Shown here piece by piece: positions 43,404 to 52,398 of a stretch of 64,000 nucleotides of DNA. The stretch is from positions 1,178,001-1,242,000 of the forward strand of contig NZ_CP073104.1 in the NCBI RefSeq assembly GCF_018138145.1. The letters are read 5' to 3'. The first letter of the stretch is position 1. Every line of letters starts with the position of its first letter. Both the position numbers and the translations under genes were made by a program. Source of the stretch: Pseudomonas sp. SCA2728.1_7 (GTDB lineage: Bacteria > Pseudomonadota > Gammaproteobacteria > Pseudomonadales > Pseudomonadaceae). Under the pieces are notes generated by a model. The model was not told the origin of the DNA. It searched no databases and worked only from the letters and a program-made list of their open reading frames with translations.

Positions 43404-45770
43404 TCATTGGATGGGCACCGCTTTGATGGTTGCGCGCGGACCCGACCCAGGTAAAACCGCCGGCACACCCTGCGCCGCCGTCGGCAACTGCGGCGCCTGC
43501 ATGTCCGGCATCGCCCAGCTGCGTTCCGGTTGCAAACCACCCTGGGCGCGACGCATGAAGTCGTAGCGATTAAGAGTAATGCTGCGCCCCGCTTCGCTGT
43601 CGCGGATGATGTAAGGGCGCAGGAACACCATCAGGTTGGTCTTGGTGATCGCTCGACGCTCGTTGCGAAACAACGCGCCAATGCCCGGCAAGCTGCCCAG
43701 CCACGGCACCGCGTCATTGCTCTGGCTGTAGCCGTCCTGCAGCAACCCGCCAAGGACCATGATCTGGCCGTCGTCGAGCAGAATACTGGTATCGATCGCG
43801 CGTTTGTTGGTGACAATCCCCGCCGAATTGGCGCTGGCCGAAGCACGCTCATCAATGCTGCTGACTTCCTGATAGATATCGAGCTTGACCGTACCGCCCT
43901 CGGAAATCTGCGGGCGCACATTGAGCTTCAGACCGACCTCTTCCCGGGTCACGGTCTGGAACGGGTTATTGCTGGTGCCCCCGCCGCCGGTAACGTAACT
44001 GCCGCTGACAAACGGAATGGTCTGGCCGACAAAAATACTCGCAGCCTCGTTGTCGAGAGTCAGCAGATTCGGCGTCGACAACACGTTGGTGCCGCCCTTG
44101 CTTTTCAACGCCCGGGCCAGCACTTTCAGATCAAGAATCTTGCCGATACCGGGGATGTCGACGGTGCCGTTGACGTAGCCCAGGTTCAAACCCTGCGGCA
44201 GCACGTCGATGCTGGTCTTGCCGTTGGTGTTGATCCCCGAACCGCCCAGATTCGCGCCACCGATCACGCCATTGCCACCGAGATTGCCGGTCTGCCACTG
44301 CACGCCGAACTCGCTGGCATCGTCCTCGCCGACTTCGACGATCAGGCTTTCGATCACCACTTGCGCACGACGCTGGTCGAGCAGATCGATCACCTCGCGC
44401 AAGTTGCGGTACAACGGCTCCGGCGCAGAAATCAGCAAGGTGTTGGTAGTCGCGTCGGCCTGAATGGTCACACCGCCGGCACTGAAGGCGACGTTCTGCT
44501 CGCTCGCCTGATTACCGCTGCTACTGGTGCCGCCACTGCCTTGTGCGTAACTGCCACCGGTACTGCCGCTGCTATCGCTGGTCGATGTTGTACCGCTGGT
44601 TTGCGTACCGCTCTGGCCATTCTGCCCAGCGCTGCCGCCGGTACTTGCGCCCATGGCACTGAGCACCGACCGCGCACTGTCACTGGTGCCGCTGTCGCTC
44701 TCGCCCGTGAGCAAACCACGCAACGCCTGCGCCAGTTTCGCCGCTTGCGCGTTACGCAGATAAACCACATGCAGATTGCTCGGATTGCTCTGCGCGTTAT
44801 CCAGTTTATAGATCAGATTACGCGCCAGTTCCGTACGCTCCGGACTACCCGCGCGAATGATGATGGTGTTGGAGCGCGGATCACCGATCACCGCAATTTT
44901 CTGCGTCGGATCATTGCCCGGCGCATCCAGCAGATCAGCCACCATCGGCGCAATGTCAGCAGCGATGCCGTTCTGAATTTGCACCACATCCGTGTCAATC
45001 GCGCTCGGCGAATCAATGCTCGCAATCAACTGCGCAACGCGGGTCAGGTTCTCGGCGTAATCGGTGATGACGATGGTGTTGTTGCCGGGATAAGCATTGA
45101 TCGGATTGTTCGGCGAAACGATCGGCCGCAGCACCGGAATCAGGTTCACCGCGTTCTCGTATTGCAGGCGAAACGTGCGCGTCAGCATTCCGTTGCCCGC
45201 CGGTTTATCAGCACTGTAAATCGGCCCGCCGAGCAACTTCGCATCAGCCTCCGGTACCACCTGCGCCACACCGCCGACATCAACCACGCTGAAACCCTGC
45301 ATGCGCAACGCCGCCAGCAGCATGTCGTACGCCTGCCGCGCCGGCACCTGACCCTCCGAGACCAGCGTCAACGTGCCCTTCACCCGAGGATCGACCAAAA
45401 ACTGCTGCCCGGTGGAACGCGACAACGCGCGCACCACCGCTTGAATATCCGCGTCGACAAAATTCAGCGTCACCGGTTGATCGCCCAAAGGGTTGCTCGG
45501 CAAGGCAATGCCCGAAGCCCCCGAACCGCTGCGCGCACTCTTGGTGATGTTGTGCAATGGCTTCGGCACAGGTCGCGCCTGAGCCTGCGCACGTTCGCGA
45601 TCGAGCACCGCATCGCCGCTACGCTGGGTGTTGGCCAGCGGCCGCCCGAGTTCACTGTCGACCAGCAATGGCGGCTGATTCTGCGGCGTGGTGGTGTTGC
45701 TGCACGCGCTCAACGCCATCAGCAGCATCGGCAACGCCAGACGTGCCGGTTTGGATCCTGACCCCTTCAT
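43404..45770 (-). CDS. hxcQ: HxcQ, lipoprotein secretin (GspD)
   Basis: 788 residues. It forms the outer-membrane channel. A lipobox LSAC (Cys23) shows it is a lipoprotein, as in P. aeruginosa HxcQ, which pilots itself to the outer membrane without a GspS protein. N0-N3 domains are followed by a secretin core with VPWLGSLPGIGALF and the final LMVFLRPYII. A Ser/Gly/Thr-rich loop of about 70 residues interrupts N3. The start overlaps the hxcZ stop (ATGA). Confidence 0.96.
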   Translation of the reverse strand: MKGSGSKPARLALPMLLMALSACSNTTTPQNQPPLLVDSELGRPLANTQRSGDAVLDRERAQAQARPVPKPLHNITKSARSGSGASGIALPSNPLGDQPVTLNFVDADIQAVVRALSRSTGQQFLVDPRVKGTLTLVSEGQVPARQAYDMLLAALRMQGFSVVDVGGVAQVVPEADAKLLGGPIYSADKPAGNGMLTRTFRLQYENAVNLIPVLRPIVSPNNPINAYPGNNTIVITDYAENLTRVAQLIASIDSPSAIDTDVVQIQNGIAADIAPMVADLLDAPGNDPTQKIAVIGDPRSNTIIIRAGSPERTELARNLIYKLDNAQSNPSNLHVVYLRNAQAAKLAQALRGLLTGESDSGTSDSARSVLSAMGASTGGSAGQNGQSGTQTSGTTSTSDSSGSTGGSYAQGSGGTSSSGNQASEQNVAFSAGGVTIQADATTNTLLISAPEPLYRNLREVIDLLDQRRAQVVIESLIVEVGEDDASEFGVQWQTGNLGGNGVIGGANLGGSGINTNGKTSIDVLPQGLNLGYVNGTVDIPGIGKILDLKVLARALKSKGGTNVLSTPNLLTLDNEAASIFVGQTIPFVSGSYVTGGGGTSNNPFQTVTREEVGLKLNVRPQISEGGTVKLDIYQEVSSIDERASASANSAGIVTNKRAIDTSILLDDGQIMVLGGLLQDGYSQSNDAVPWLGSLPGIGALFRNERRAITKTNLMVFLRPYIIRDSEAGRSITLNRYDFMRRAQGGLQPERSWAMPDMQAPQLPTAAQGVPAVLPGSGPRATIKAVPIQ

Positions 45771-46312
45771 GAAGCTTCCTTAGCGCCCAGCGCCTGATCC
45801 ATGCGAACGGTGCCTGACAAAGTGCCGGCAGTGACTTCGGTCGAGGGGTTGTCCGCGCGTTGCAAACGGGCCTCGACCACTTGCAGAGAAAGTTGTGCCG
45901 GGTTGCTCAACAGCCAGTCGAGCACGGCGTCGGCCGGCGCCGCGTCGAAGGTCAACTGCCAGGCGCCCTGTGCCTCCTGTAATTGGTAATGCCCCGCCAA
46001 GCCACTGGCCTGAAGGGTTTGCTCCAGCGACTGCGCCACGCTTTGCCCGTCCGGGCGCACGCGGACTTCGCGCAGCAGCACTTCCAGCGCTTCGGTCTGG
46101 GCGCGCAGCTTTGGCGTCTCGGTTTGCCAATAGGTGATTTTCTTCAGCGGCGGCTGGATCAGCGCGACCCACAGCAGCAGGCCGATCAGCGCTAGGGCCA
46201 TGCCGCCGACCATGCGTTTTTCGCGCAACGCCAACGGCTGCAAACGCGCCTGCAACTTGGCGTTAAAGCGTTGCCACTTGGCGCGGTAAACCGCGAGCGA
46301 GGCCTTATTCAT
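45767..46312 (-). CDS. hxcZ: HxcZ, type II secretion protein GspM
   Basis: 181 residues: a short cytoplasmic start, one membrane helix (GMALALIGLLLWVALIQPP region) and a small periplasmic ferredoxin-like domain. It partners GspL in the inner-membrane platform. The ATG at 46312 lies within the end of hxcY (8-nt overlap); the longer frame reads only hxcY antisense-free overlap and was rejected. Its stop overlaps the hxcQ start. Confidence 0.92.
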   Translation of the reverse strand: MNKASLAVYRAKWQRFNAKLQARLQPLALREKRMVGGMALALIGLLLWVALIQPPLKKITYWQTETPKLRAQTEALEVLLREVRVRPDGQSVAQSLEQTLQASGLAGHYQLQEAQGAWQLTFDAAPADAVLDWLLSNPAQLSLQVVEARLQRADNPSTEVTAGTLSGTVRMDQALGAKEAS

Positions 46313-47483
46313 CTTCTTCTGCTCCGCCGCTGTCATCGCTGTCGCTTGGGGTGGCTTCAGTGGCCAGACGCAAGGTCCAGCCTTCGTCGTCGGCGGTGAC
46401 ACTGATGCCGGCCTGGGCCAAGGTGCTTTGCCACTCCTGATCATTGCCGCCGCGACGGGCTTCACTCAGCAGACTCATCTGCAAGGTGCCATCGACAAAC
46501 GCCAACCGCTCGACACTGCCAGCCATCGACGGCATGCCGCTGCCGGCCTGCAACACCAGACGATTGAAAGTCTGCGCCGGATCATCCGCCGCGCCCTTCT
46601 GCCGCGCCGCCAATTGCTGACGGGCCTGTTGCAACGGATTGAGGATCACCGGCAACTCAGGGAAGGCCTGCTTTACCCGCAGGTTCATTTGGGCTTTCAG
46701 TTGCTGGCCCTGCCCGGCTTCGCGAGCGGCATACAGATTCAAACCAACGACCCAAACAGCCACGGCCAACGCGGACAGAGCGATCGCCCTGCCCCAGCCG
46801 CGATGCTCGGTTTTTTGTTGCTGGACTGCGCCATGCAATCCCCAACCGGGTAACGGCCCGGTCCAGCGCTGCACATCCGCCATCGGCAGTTCAGCACCCG
46901 GCGGCGGTTGCTCACCGATCCAATGCAAAGTGATGCCCGGTTCCCACACGACACCGTCGAAACCGTCATCGAACAACGGCTGCACCCGCGCCGCCTGCAC
47001 ACTGTCGCGCAACAACAAATGCCCGTCCTGCATGCAAGCGACGCTGCCGGGCAGCACCGGCAAACTGTACGGCGCAGGATAAAGACCGCGCAGGTTCAGC
47101 CCAGCACTTTTAAGCAACTGACCAAAACCCAACAACTGCCGCCGAGGCGCCCAGGCGATCTGCACCTGCCCGGCCTCGTCCCGCGAACTGTGCGCAATGT
47201 GCATCTCACTGCTGTCGCCCAGCATCAACGCCTGCGCCGCACATTGCACCGCCGCGACAATCTTGTTGGCCGGCAGCGGCGGCAAATCGAGACTCGCCAA
47301 CAGGCTGTCAGCCGGGTGCAGAAAACACACCAGCGGCGGCAGTTTCGACTGCTGACTCAACTGGCTCAGACTGTGGCGTTCCTCCCGCGTGACCTGGCCC
47401 TGACGATCCAGCCAGGCGCAATGCAATTGACTGTGCAGATCCAGCTCCGCCAAGGGCGGCAACGCAATCTTGAACTGGCTCAT
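46305..47483 (-). CDS. hxcY: HxcY, type II secretion protein GspL
   Basis: 392 residues: an actin-like cytoplasmic domain, one membrane helix (AIALSALAVAVWVVGLNLYA region) and a periplasmic domain. It recruits the HxcR ATPase to the membrane. It overlaps hxcX (ATGA at 47480-47483) and hxcZ. The acidic C-terminal tail (SDSDDSGGAEEDE) is unremarkable. Confidence 0.93.
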   Translation of the reverse strand: MSQFKIALPPLAELDLHSQLHCAWLDRQGQVTREERHSLSQLSQQSKLPPLVCFLHPADSLLASLDLPPLPANKIVAAVQCAAQALMLGDSSEMHIAHSSRDEAGQVQIAWAPRRQLLGFGQLLKSAGLNLRGLYPAPYSLPVLPGSVACMQDGHLLLRDSVQAARVQPLFDDGFDGVVWEPGITLHWIGEQPPPGAELPMADVQRWTGPLPGWGLHGAVQQQKTEHRGWGRAIALSALAVAVWVVGLNLYAAREAGQGQQLKAQMNLRVKQAFPELPVILNPLQQARQQLAARQKGAADDPAQTFNRLVLQAGSGMPSMAGSVERLAFVDGTLQMSLLSEARRGGNDQEWQSTLAQAGISVTADDEGWTLRLATEATPSDSDDSGGAEEDE

Positions 47484-48439
47484 ACGCCCACCCGCGACCA
47501 GATCACTTGCGGCAAGCGGTCCTGGCTGCGATGCAACAACGCCTCAAGACTGACCCGCCGCTGATCCCGCCGCGCCTCGCCGCGCAGGCGAAACCAGTCA
47601 CTGGTGATGCCGACCTTGACGCTGGTCAGCTCCAATTGCGGCATGCGCAAGCGGTTGACGAAATCGCCACGGTTGATAAACCAGCGCCCGGCATCGCGCT
47701 CGGCGATCAACGCATTCGCGCGCTCCAGCGACAGCCCCGGCACATACGCAGCCAAGACCGGCGCGGTGGCGGTGTTGCCGTTGAGCCAGGTCGTCGCGGG
47801 GATCACCGTCAGGTACGGTGCCAGTTTGCCGATCAGCGCCTCATTCACGCCGTCGACACTGCGCAAATCATCGATGCTGCGCAGCATCGGCAACGTCGGC
47901 TTCTGCGGTTTGTGTGAAGTATTTGGCGACGTCGCGCGGCCACTGTCGAAACCACTTTTCGGCGCCTCGGCAATCTGCGCATTCAGCAGTCGCGGGTACG
48001 AAGCGATCACCCGCTGACTGATGCGCTGACTCAACCCGGCGCTGACTCCGATCAACTCGCACAAGCGCTGAAACGCCGCGACCTGCGCCTCATCGACACG
48101 CTCGTTGGCGACCAGATTGCGCAGGTTGAACTTGCCCTGCTCATCCTCCAGCCGCCCTTCAAAACCTTGCGCCGAGAGACGCTGCGCCCACGGCTGATCG
48201 AGCCGGGTCAACGGATCGCGCTGACGTGCATCCCACAGCAATTGACGGCTGATCTCCAACCCGCCCAGCACCAGCCAACGCCCCTGCACGCGCTGCTGAT
48301 CCGCCTCCAGCGCACGGGTCGACACGCTCTGGCGCGTCAACATGCCCGCCGCAATCACCGCCACCACGGCCGCAATCAACAACGCGCTGATAATCGCCAT
48401 GCCCTGTTGCTTCGCCCCCTCAGGCGAGCGGCTGTTCAT
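47480..48439 (-). CDS. hxcX: HxcX, minor pseudopilin GspK
   Basis: 319 residues, the largest pseudopilin, with a prepilin-type leader cut after Gly13 (QQG-MAIIS) and a following hydrophobic helix. It lacks Glu at +5, as is usual for GspK, which caps the pseudopilus tip. The helix-hairpin-helix-like segment VPGLSLERANALIAERDAG is also typical. The ATG at 48439 begins the leader; the longer frame extends into hxcT. It starts 8 nt after the hxcT stop. Confidence 0.94.
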   Translation of the reverse strand: MNSRSPEGAKQQGMAIISALLIAAVVAVIAAGMLTRQSVSTRALEADQQRVQGRWLVLGGLEISRQLLWDARQRDPLTRLDQPWAQRLSAQGFEGRLEDEQGKFNLRNLVANERVDEAQVAAFQRLCELIGVSAGLSQRISQRVIASYPRLLNAQIAEAPKSGFDSGRATSPNTSHKPQKPTLPMLRSIDDLRSVDGVNEALIGKLAPYLTVIPATTWLNGNTATAPVLAAYVPGLSLERANALIAERDAGRWFINRGDFVNRLRMPQLELTSVKVGITSDWFRLRGEARRDQRRVSLEALLHRSQDRLPQVIWSRVGV

Positions 48440-48447
48440 GGCCGGCC

Positions 48448-48906
48448 TTACAACTGCCAGGAACCGATATCGGCATTCACGCCGTCGCCATCCGGCTGAC
48501 CGTCGGCACCGAGGGAAAAGATGTCGATCTCGCCATTGGCGCCAGGGTTGAGGTACTGATAAGGACGACCCCACGGATCGTTCGGCAAGCGCTCCAGGTA
48601 CGAGCGCCAATTGCTGCTCTTCGCATCCGCCGGCCGCTCCACCAACACCTTCAGGCCTTGGTTCATGCTCGGGTAAGTGCCGTGATCGAGGCGATACAAC
48701 TTCAACGCCTGCATCAACCCACCAATATCCTGCTTCGCCGCCGTCGCCCGCGCCTGATCCGGCCGGTCGAGCACCTTGGGCACCACCATCGCCGCCAAAA
48801 TCCCCAGAATCACCACGACCACCATGATCTCGATCAGGGTAAAACCCTGCTGCCCACGCGGCGCGCGCATCGGTTGCTGACGCGATTTGAAAGGTGCGAT
48901 ATCCAT
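48448..48906 (-). CDS. hxcT: HxcT, major pseudopilin GspG
   Basis: 152 residues. A longer than usual leader (21 residues) ends G-FTLIEIMVVVVILG, with Glu at +5. The C-terminal part with LGADGQPDGDGVNADIGSW is the calcium-binding loop of major pseudopilins. The ATG at 48906 is chosen because it gives a basic leader; an earlier in-frame start at 48951 is less likely. It is first in the leftward hxcT-X-Y-Z-Q-R-S run and divergent from hxcV. Confidence 0.95.
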   Translation of the reverse strand: MDIAPFKSRQQPMRAPRGQQGFTLIEIMVVVVILGILAAMVVPKVLDRPDQARATAAKQDIGGLMQALKLYRLDHGTYPSMNQGLKVLVERPADAKSSNWRSYLERLPNDPWGRPYQYLNPGANGEIDIFSLGADGQPDGDGVNADIGSWQL

Positions 48907-49053
48907 CTCGACATACCCTGGCTTGATTCGATTCGACGCGCAGTGTTGCAAGAAGATATGTCAGTGATGTTGAAAATCCTCGGGTGTTTTCGTCGTCAAG
49001 CCGTCAAGCACGCGGGTTAGCGTCGAGGGCTGGGTTTTGGCTTTGGGCCATGT

Positions 49054-49440
49054 ATGCGTGCGCGTTCGCGGGAAGAAGGTTTCACATTGATTGAAGTGCT
49101 GGTGGCGCTGGCGATTATTGCCGTGGCGATGTCGGCGGCTGTGCGGGTGGCGGGGTTGATGACGCAGAGCAGCGGGGTTTTACGGGATCGGTCGGTGGCG
49201 CTGATTGCGGCGCAGAGTCGGATGGCGGAGTTGCGCTTGGAAGGGAAGTTGCCGATGGGTATGAAAGCGCAGGAATGTGATCAGGGGCGGTTATTGTTGC
49301 GCTGTGAACAGGTGATCAGCGCAGCCGAAAATGGACGGTTGCTCAAAATTGGCATCCAGGTTTTCGACCGCAACCAGGATGCGCCGCCGTTGGCCAGGCT
49401 TGAGACCTTGTTGTCACGAACGGAAAGCCCCTCACCCTAG
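49054..49440 (+). CDS. hxcV: HxcV, minor pseudopilin GspI
   Basis: 128 residues with leader MRARSREEG-FTLIEV, a hydrophobic helix and a short C-terminal domain. It is part of the tip complex with HxcU, HxcW and HxcX. The last four residues (SPSP) and the TAG stop come from a palindromic-arm repeat, so the native end has been replaced or slightly changed. It is divergent from hxcT. In the canonical order hxcP should follow at once, but here it is 12 kb away. Confidence 0.92.
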   Translation: MRARSREEGFTLIEVLVALAIIAVAMSAAVRVAGLMTQSSGVLRDRSVALIAAQSRMAELRLEGKLPMGMKAQECDQGRLLLRCEQVISAAENGRLLKIGIQVFDRNQDAPPLARLETLLSRTESPSP

Positions 49441-49775
49441 CCCTCTCCCAGAGGTAGAGGGGACTGATTGGGGGATATTCGAGAGCTACACCGACTTGAA
49501 CGTCTTTCATTGAATCCAAAATGGCCAAGCTCACAAAGCCAAATCGAAGGCCCTTCAACCAAGCCATAATCGCCAAAATCTTTCAGGTCGACGTACCCCG
49601 CAGGACACCTCGGTAGGCCTCCTCTCCCTCCGGGAGAGGGCTGGGGTGAGGGCCGCTTCTACTCGCAACCCCCAGAATCACCAAAGCCATAATCCCCACG
49701 ATCTTTCAGGTCGACGTACCCCGCAAGACACCTCGGTCGGCCCCCTCTCCCCCCGGGAGAGGGCTGGGGTGAGGG
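49426..49775. repeat. Palindromic-arm element at the hxcV end
   Basis: An inverted arm at 49426 (CCCCTCACCCTAGCCCTCTCC) is followed by two direct arms near 49580-49653 and 49690-49775 with TCTTTCAGGTCGACGTACCC and GGGAGAGGGCTGGGGTGAGG. It matches the family at 15753 and 22737, and marks the left edge of the accessory block inside the hxc cluster. From 49776 to 50037 no gene is seen. Confidence 0.9.
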
Positions 49776-50037
49776 TAGCTTTTGCCCCCCATCCCGGAAG
49801 AATCATCTACAGAAACTGAGACCGGCCAGAAGCCATCATTGCCATGACAATGGTATCGTCCCCTCCTTTTCCAAATTTCTGACAGATTATGAATAGAACC
49901 AAATCCACAATCTGGGCCATTGCTCCCGCACCAAGCATCCCTGAATCACCCGCTCTTCCAATTGAGTCTGCAAACCTTCGACCCGCTTGCTTCGAGCCGC
50001 CCTATGCTGTCATGAGTATTCTCCCGTGCTCTCGTTG

Positions 50038-51159
50038 ATGGATGTCTACAGGCCCAACACATCGCAGAACGCGCGACTGAATGAGTTGCTGACTGTGAGC
50101 GAAGCCAATATTGACAGTGCCGAATCCACAGCCGACCTATTGAAGGTGATCCACGAGTTCGCCTCCTACGATGGCCCGCTCAAATTCAATTGCACACGCG
50201 CATGGTGTTTTTTCGGTACTGGCCTGCTATTGATTGCGGGCGCTGTAGTCCTTTTTGGGTATATGAATACCTATTCCGTCGTTTCTTTCTTTCAACGTCT
50301 GCACATTGAGCCTGGCTTGGTCGGCGCAGTCACTGGTGTGCTAGGCATCGGGTTCGCCGTTGGGAGCATGAAATGGATGACATCCAAAGCTGATCGCTTG
50401 CCATCGCTCAGCCGAAGAATTGCTGAACTGTCCTCCTACTTCCACAACGAGTTGATGTTCCTGGAAGAAGACTCGGACTGGACCCTCGACGAACTGGATG
50501 CGCAATTTGGTGACTACACTCGAGGCAACTACAGCCGAGAGTTTGTCGAATCGATAGAGGGAGTATTTACCGGCACACTGCGTGAGCTTCCTTACAATTA
50601 CCGCCAACTGCACTACGTCAACAAACGAACGGTGCAAGTCACGGTGACCGACAAAGAAGGCAAAACCAAAACGGAGACACGAGTGGTGTATGACCACTAC
50701 GACCGGTACAGTTTGGTCATCGACTTTCCCTGGGTCACCGGGATATCGGTCAGATCTGATGACCAATCAGAGAACGACTACTCATGGCCGATGGACACGG
50801 CATCTCCGGACTTTAATAAAGCGTTCTGTTTGACTGGGCAGAGCGAGATACTCTGCGCGAAATTCATCAAACCTTCGACAGTGCTGCACTTGTTGAAGCT
50901 ATTCGACATCCTCCATCGTCCGAACCTGGAGTTCTCCGACAATGGCAAGCTGTGCCTCAGCTTCGCGAGCAGCGACCTGCTCGCGTTCGGCACTGAGCAT
51001 ACGCTGGCTTCACCCAACGAGTTTTACGCAGAAATTTCTGCGGGTGTCGCACTGCCGCGCCTGATGTCTGCGCTCCAATGGAGCCATGCACTCAGTGAAC
51101 TGCACGATGACAACTTTGCCTTGACCGCCACTCCCCCAAAAAAACGCAAAGAGAAGTAA
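50038..51159 (+). CDS. DUF3137 membrane protein
   Basis: About 373 residues. Two membrane helices near residues 60-80 and 100-118 (GTGLLLIAGAVVLFGYM and GAVTGVLGIGFAVG) are followed by a soluble domain of the DUF3137 family. It is directly followed by lemA (4-nt gap), a pairing seen in many bacteria whose role is unclear but which is linked to the envelope. The start is uncertain: the ATG at 50038 has no strong Shine-Dalgarno sequence, and the frame is open to a TTG at 49987. Confidence 0.8.
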   Translation: MDVYRPNTSQNARLNELLTVSEANIDSAESTADLLKVIHEFASYDGPLKFNCTRAWCFFGTGLLLIAGAVVLFGYMNTYSVVSFFQRLHIEPGLVGAVTGVLGIGFAVGSMKWMTSKADRLPSLSRRIAELSSYFHNELMFLEEDSDWTLDELDAQFGDYTRGNYSREFVESIEGVFTGTLRELPYNYRQLHYVNKRTVQVTVTDKEGKTKTETRVVYDHYDRYSLVIDFPWVTGISVRSDDQSENDYSWPMDTASPDFNKAFCLTGQSEILCAKFIKPSTVLHLLKLFDILHRPNLEFSDNGKLCLSFASSDLLAFGTEHTLASPNEFYAEISAGVALPRLMSALQWSHALSELHDDNFALTATPPKKRKEK

Positions 51160-51162
51160 GCC

Positions 51163-51732
51163 ATGGACATTGCACTCATCCTCTCCGCTGTGATCGCCGT
51201 CATCATCATCTTAGTGGGCTTGGGCATCTACAACGACATCATCGGGGGACACAACGCAGTACAACGTGCCTGGTCGGACGTCCTCGTTTACGAACGCCAG
51301 AAGACCAAGGTGCTCGATCAGCTTCAAAAGGTGCTCGCCGACTTCATGGTCTTTGAGGCCAGCCTCCTCGAAAAAATCACCGGCCTGCGCAGCGCAGTCC
51401 ACGCCCTGCCTGCTGGAGCGGACGGCCATGCCCTCACGAAAGTTGAAACCGCCTCTAGAGAGCTGATGGGTGGCTTGCGCATCGCTTTCGAGGCCTACCC
51501 TGACCTGAAAGCATCAGAAGCGGCAAACAACATGATGCGTGAAATTGCCGAACAACAAGAGAACGTCGGCGCGGCCATCACCATCTACAACCGCAACGTC
51601 GAACTGTTCAACAACACCGTCGAAATGTTCCCCGGCTCGGTCGTCAATGGCCTGTTCAACAAGAAAACTCGCGTTACGCCATTCACCGATACCGAAGCTT
51701 CGCAGAGTTTCTCTTACACCCCGAATATCTAA
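51163..51732 (+). CDS. lemA: LemA family protein
   Basis: 189 residues. An N-terminal membrane helix (ALILSAVIAVIIILVGLGIY) is followed by YNDIIGGHNAVQRAWSDV and a long helical bundle with NRNVELFNNTVEMFPGSVV, all typical of LemA. It is probably anchored with its helical domain outside the cytoplasm. The LemA name here is the conserved family, not the P. syringae GacS kinase once called LemA. It forms an operon with the DUF3137 gene. Confidence 0.93.
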   Translation: MDIALILSAVIAVIIILVGLGIYNDIIGGHNAVQRAWSDVLVYERQKTKVLDQLQKVLADFMVFEASLLEKITGLRSAVHALPAGADGHALTKVETASRELMGGLRIAFEAYPDLKASEAANNMMREIAEQQENVGAAITIYNRNVELFNNTVEMFPGSVVNGLFNKKTRVTPFTDTEASQSFSYTPNI

Positions 51733-51749
51733 CCTGCGTTAAGCAATCA

Positions 51750-51773
51750 ACCATCACCCGTGAGGGTGGTGGT
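51750..51773 (+). terminator. Hairpin after lemA
   Basis: A 10-bp stem ACCATCACCC/GGGTGGTGGT with a GTGA loop lies 17 nt past the lemA stop. There is no clear T-run, so it is a weak or Rho-assisted terminator at best. Confidence 0.4.
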
Positions 51774-51843
51774 CGATCACCTGCCTTCTTGAATAGATTC
51801 GCCGCTGATTTCTGGGGCGCGAACCATTCAATGACACGAGCGT

Positions 51844-52302
51844 TCAATCAGCCCCTTCTGAATCAACCAGCCCCACGACCGGAACCTGCCACGAAGGCTT
51901 TTTCCCACTCTGACCATCAAACACCCGACGCGCCTCGCGAAAATCATCGACGTGCTCCACAACCCACGTCCAAATCGGCGACATACGAACCAACAACTCC
52001 ATCCCCAACGCCGTCAGCTCGTACTCAACATGGGGCGGCACTTGATCCAACTCCCGCCGTATCAGCAGACCATCGCGTTCCAGTGCACGCAGAGTCTTGG
52101 TCAACATGCGCTGAGTCACGCCCGTCATTTGCCGTTTGATCTCGGCATGACGCATCGTGCCGTACACACCCAGGGCATGCAGGATGCCCAGTGACCAGCG
52201 GCTACCGGCGTGAGCCAGGACTTCGCGCCGCACGCCATCATCGTCTCGTCTTAGCGTCTGGCAGATCGCTTCTGCCTGGCTAAGGGTTTCCTCATCGGTC
52301 AT
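51844..52302 (-). CDS. HxlR-family transcriptional regulator
   Basis: 152 residues: a winged helix with GSRWSLGILHALGVYGTMRH and MTGVTQRMLTKTLRALERDGL, diagnostic of HxlR (quoted in two parts). It is divergent from the NmrA-like reductase at 52399, an arrangement usual for HxlR regulators and redox enzymes they control. The ATG at 52302 has AGGGGGA 5 nt upstream; an in-frame start 6 codons earlier is less likely. Confidence 0.92.
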   Translation of the reverse strand: MTDEETLSQAEAICQTLRRDDDGVRREVLAHAGSRWSLGILHALGVYGTMRHAEIKRQMTGVTQRMLTKTLRALERDGLLIRRELDQVPPHVEYELTALGMELLVRMSPIWTWVVEHVDDFREARRVFDGQSGKKPSWQVPVVGLVDSEGAD

Positions 52303-52398
52303 GTGTCCCCCTGGTATCACGCGTGTGCCTTCTTCTGAGCGCTGCGCAATCGTGCCAGCATCGGCAGATCATACAGACGACGAATCTCAGGAAACATC

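Noticed and set aside
43530..45761. 743-codon plus-strand frame opposite hxcQ
   Set aside because: Shadow of hxcQ, with Arg/His-rich low-complexity translation and no ribosome site.
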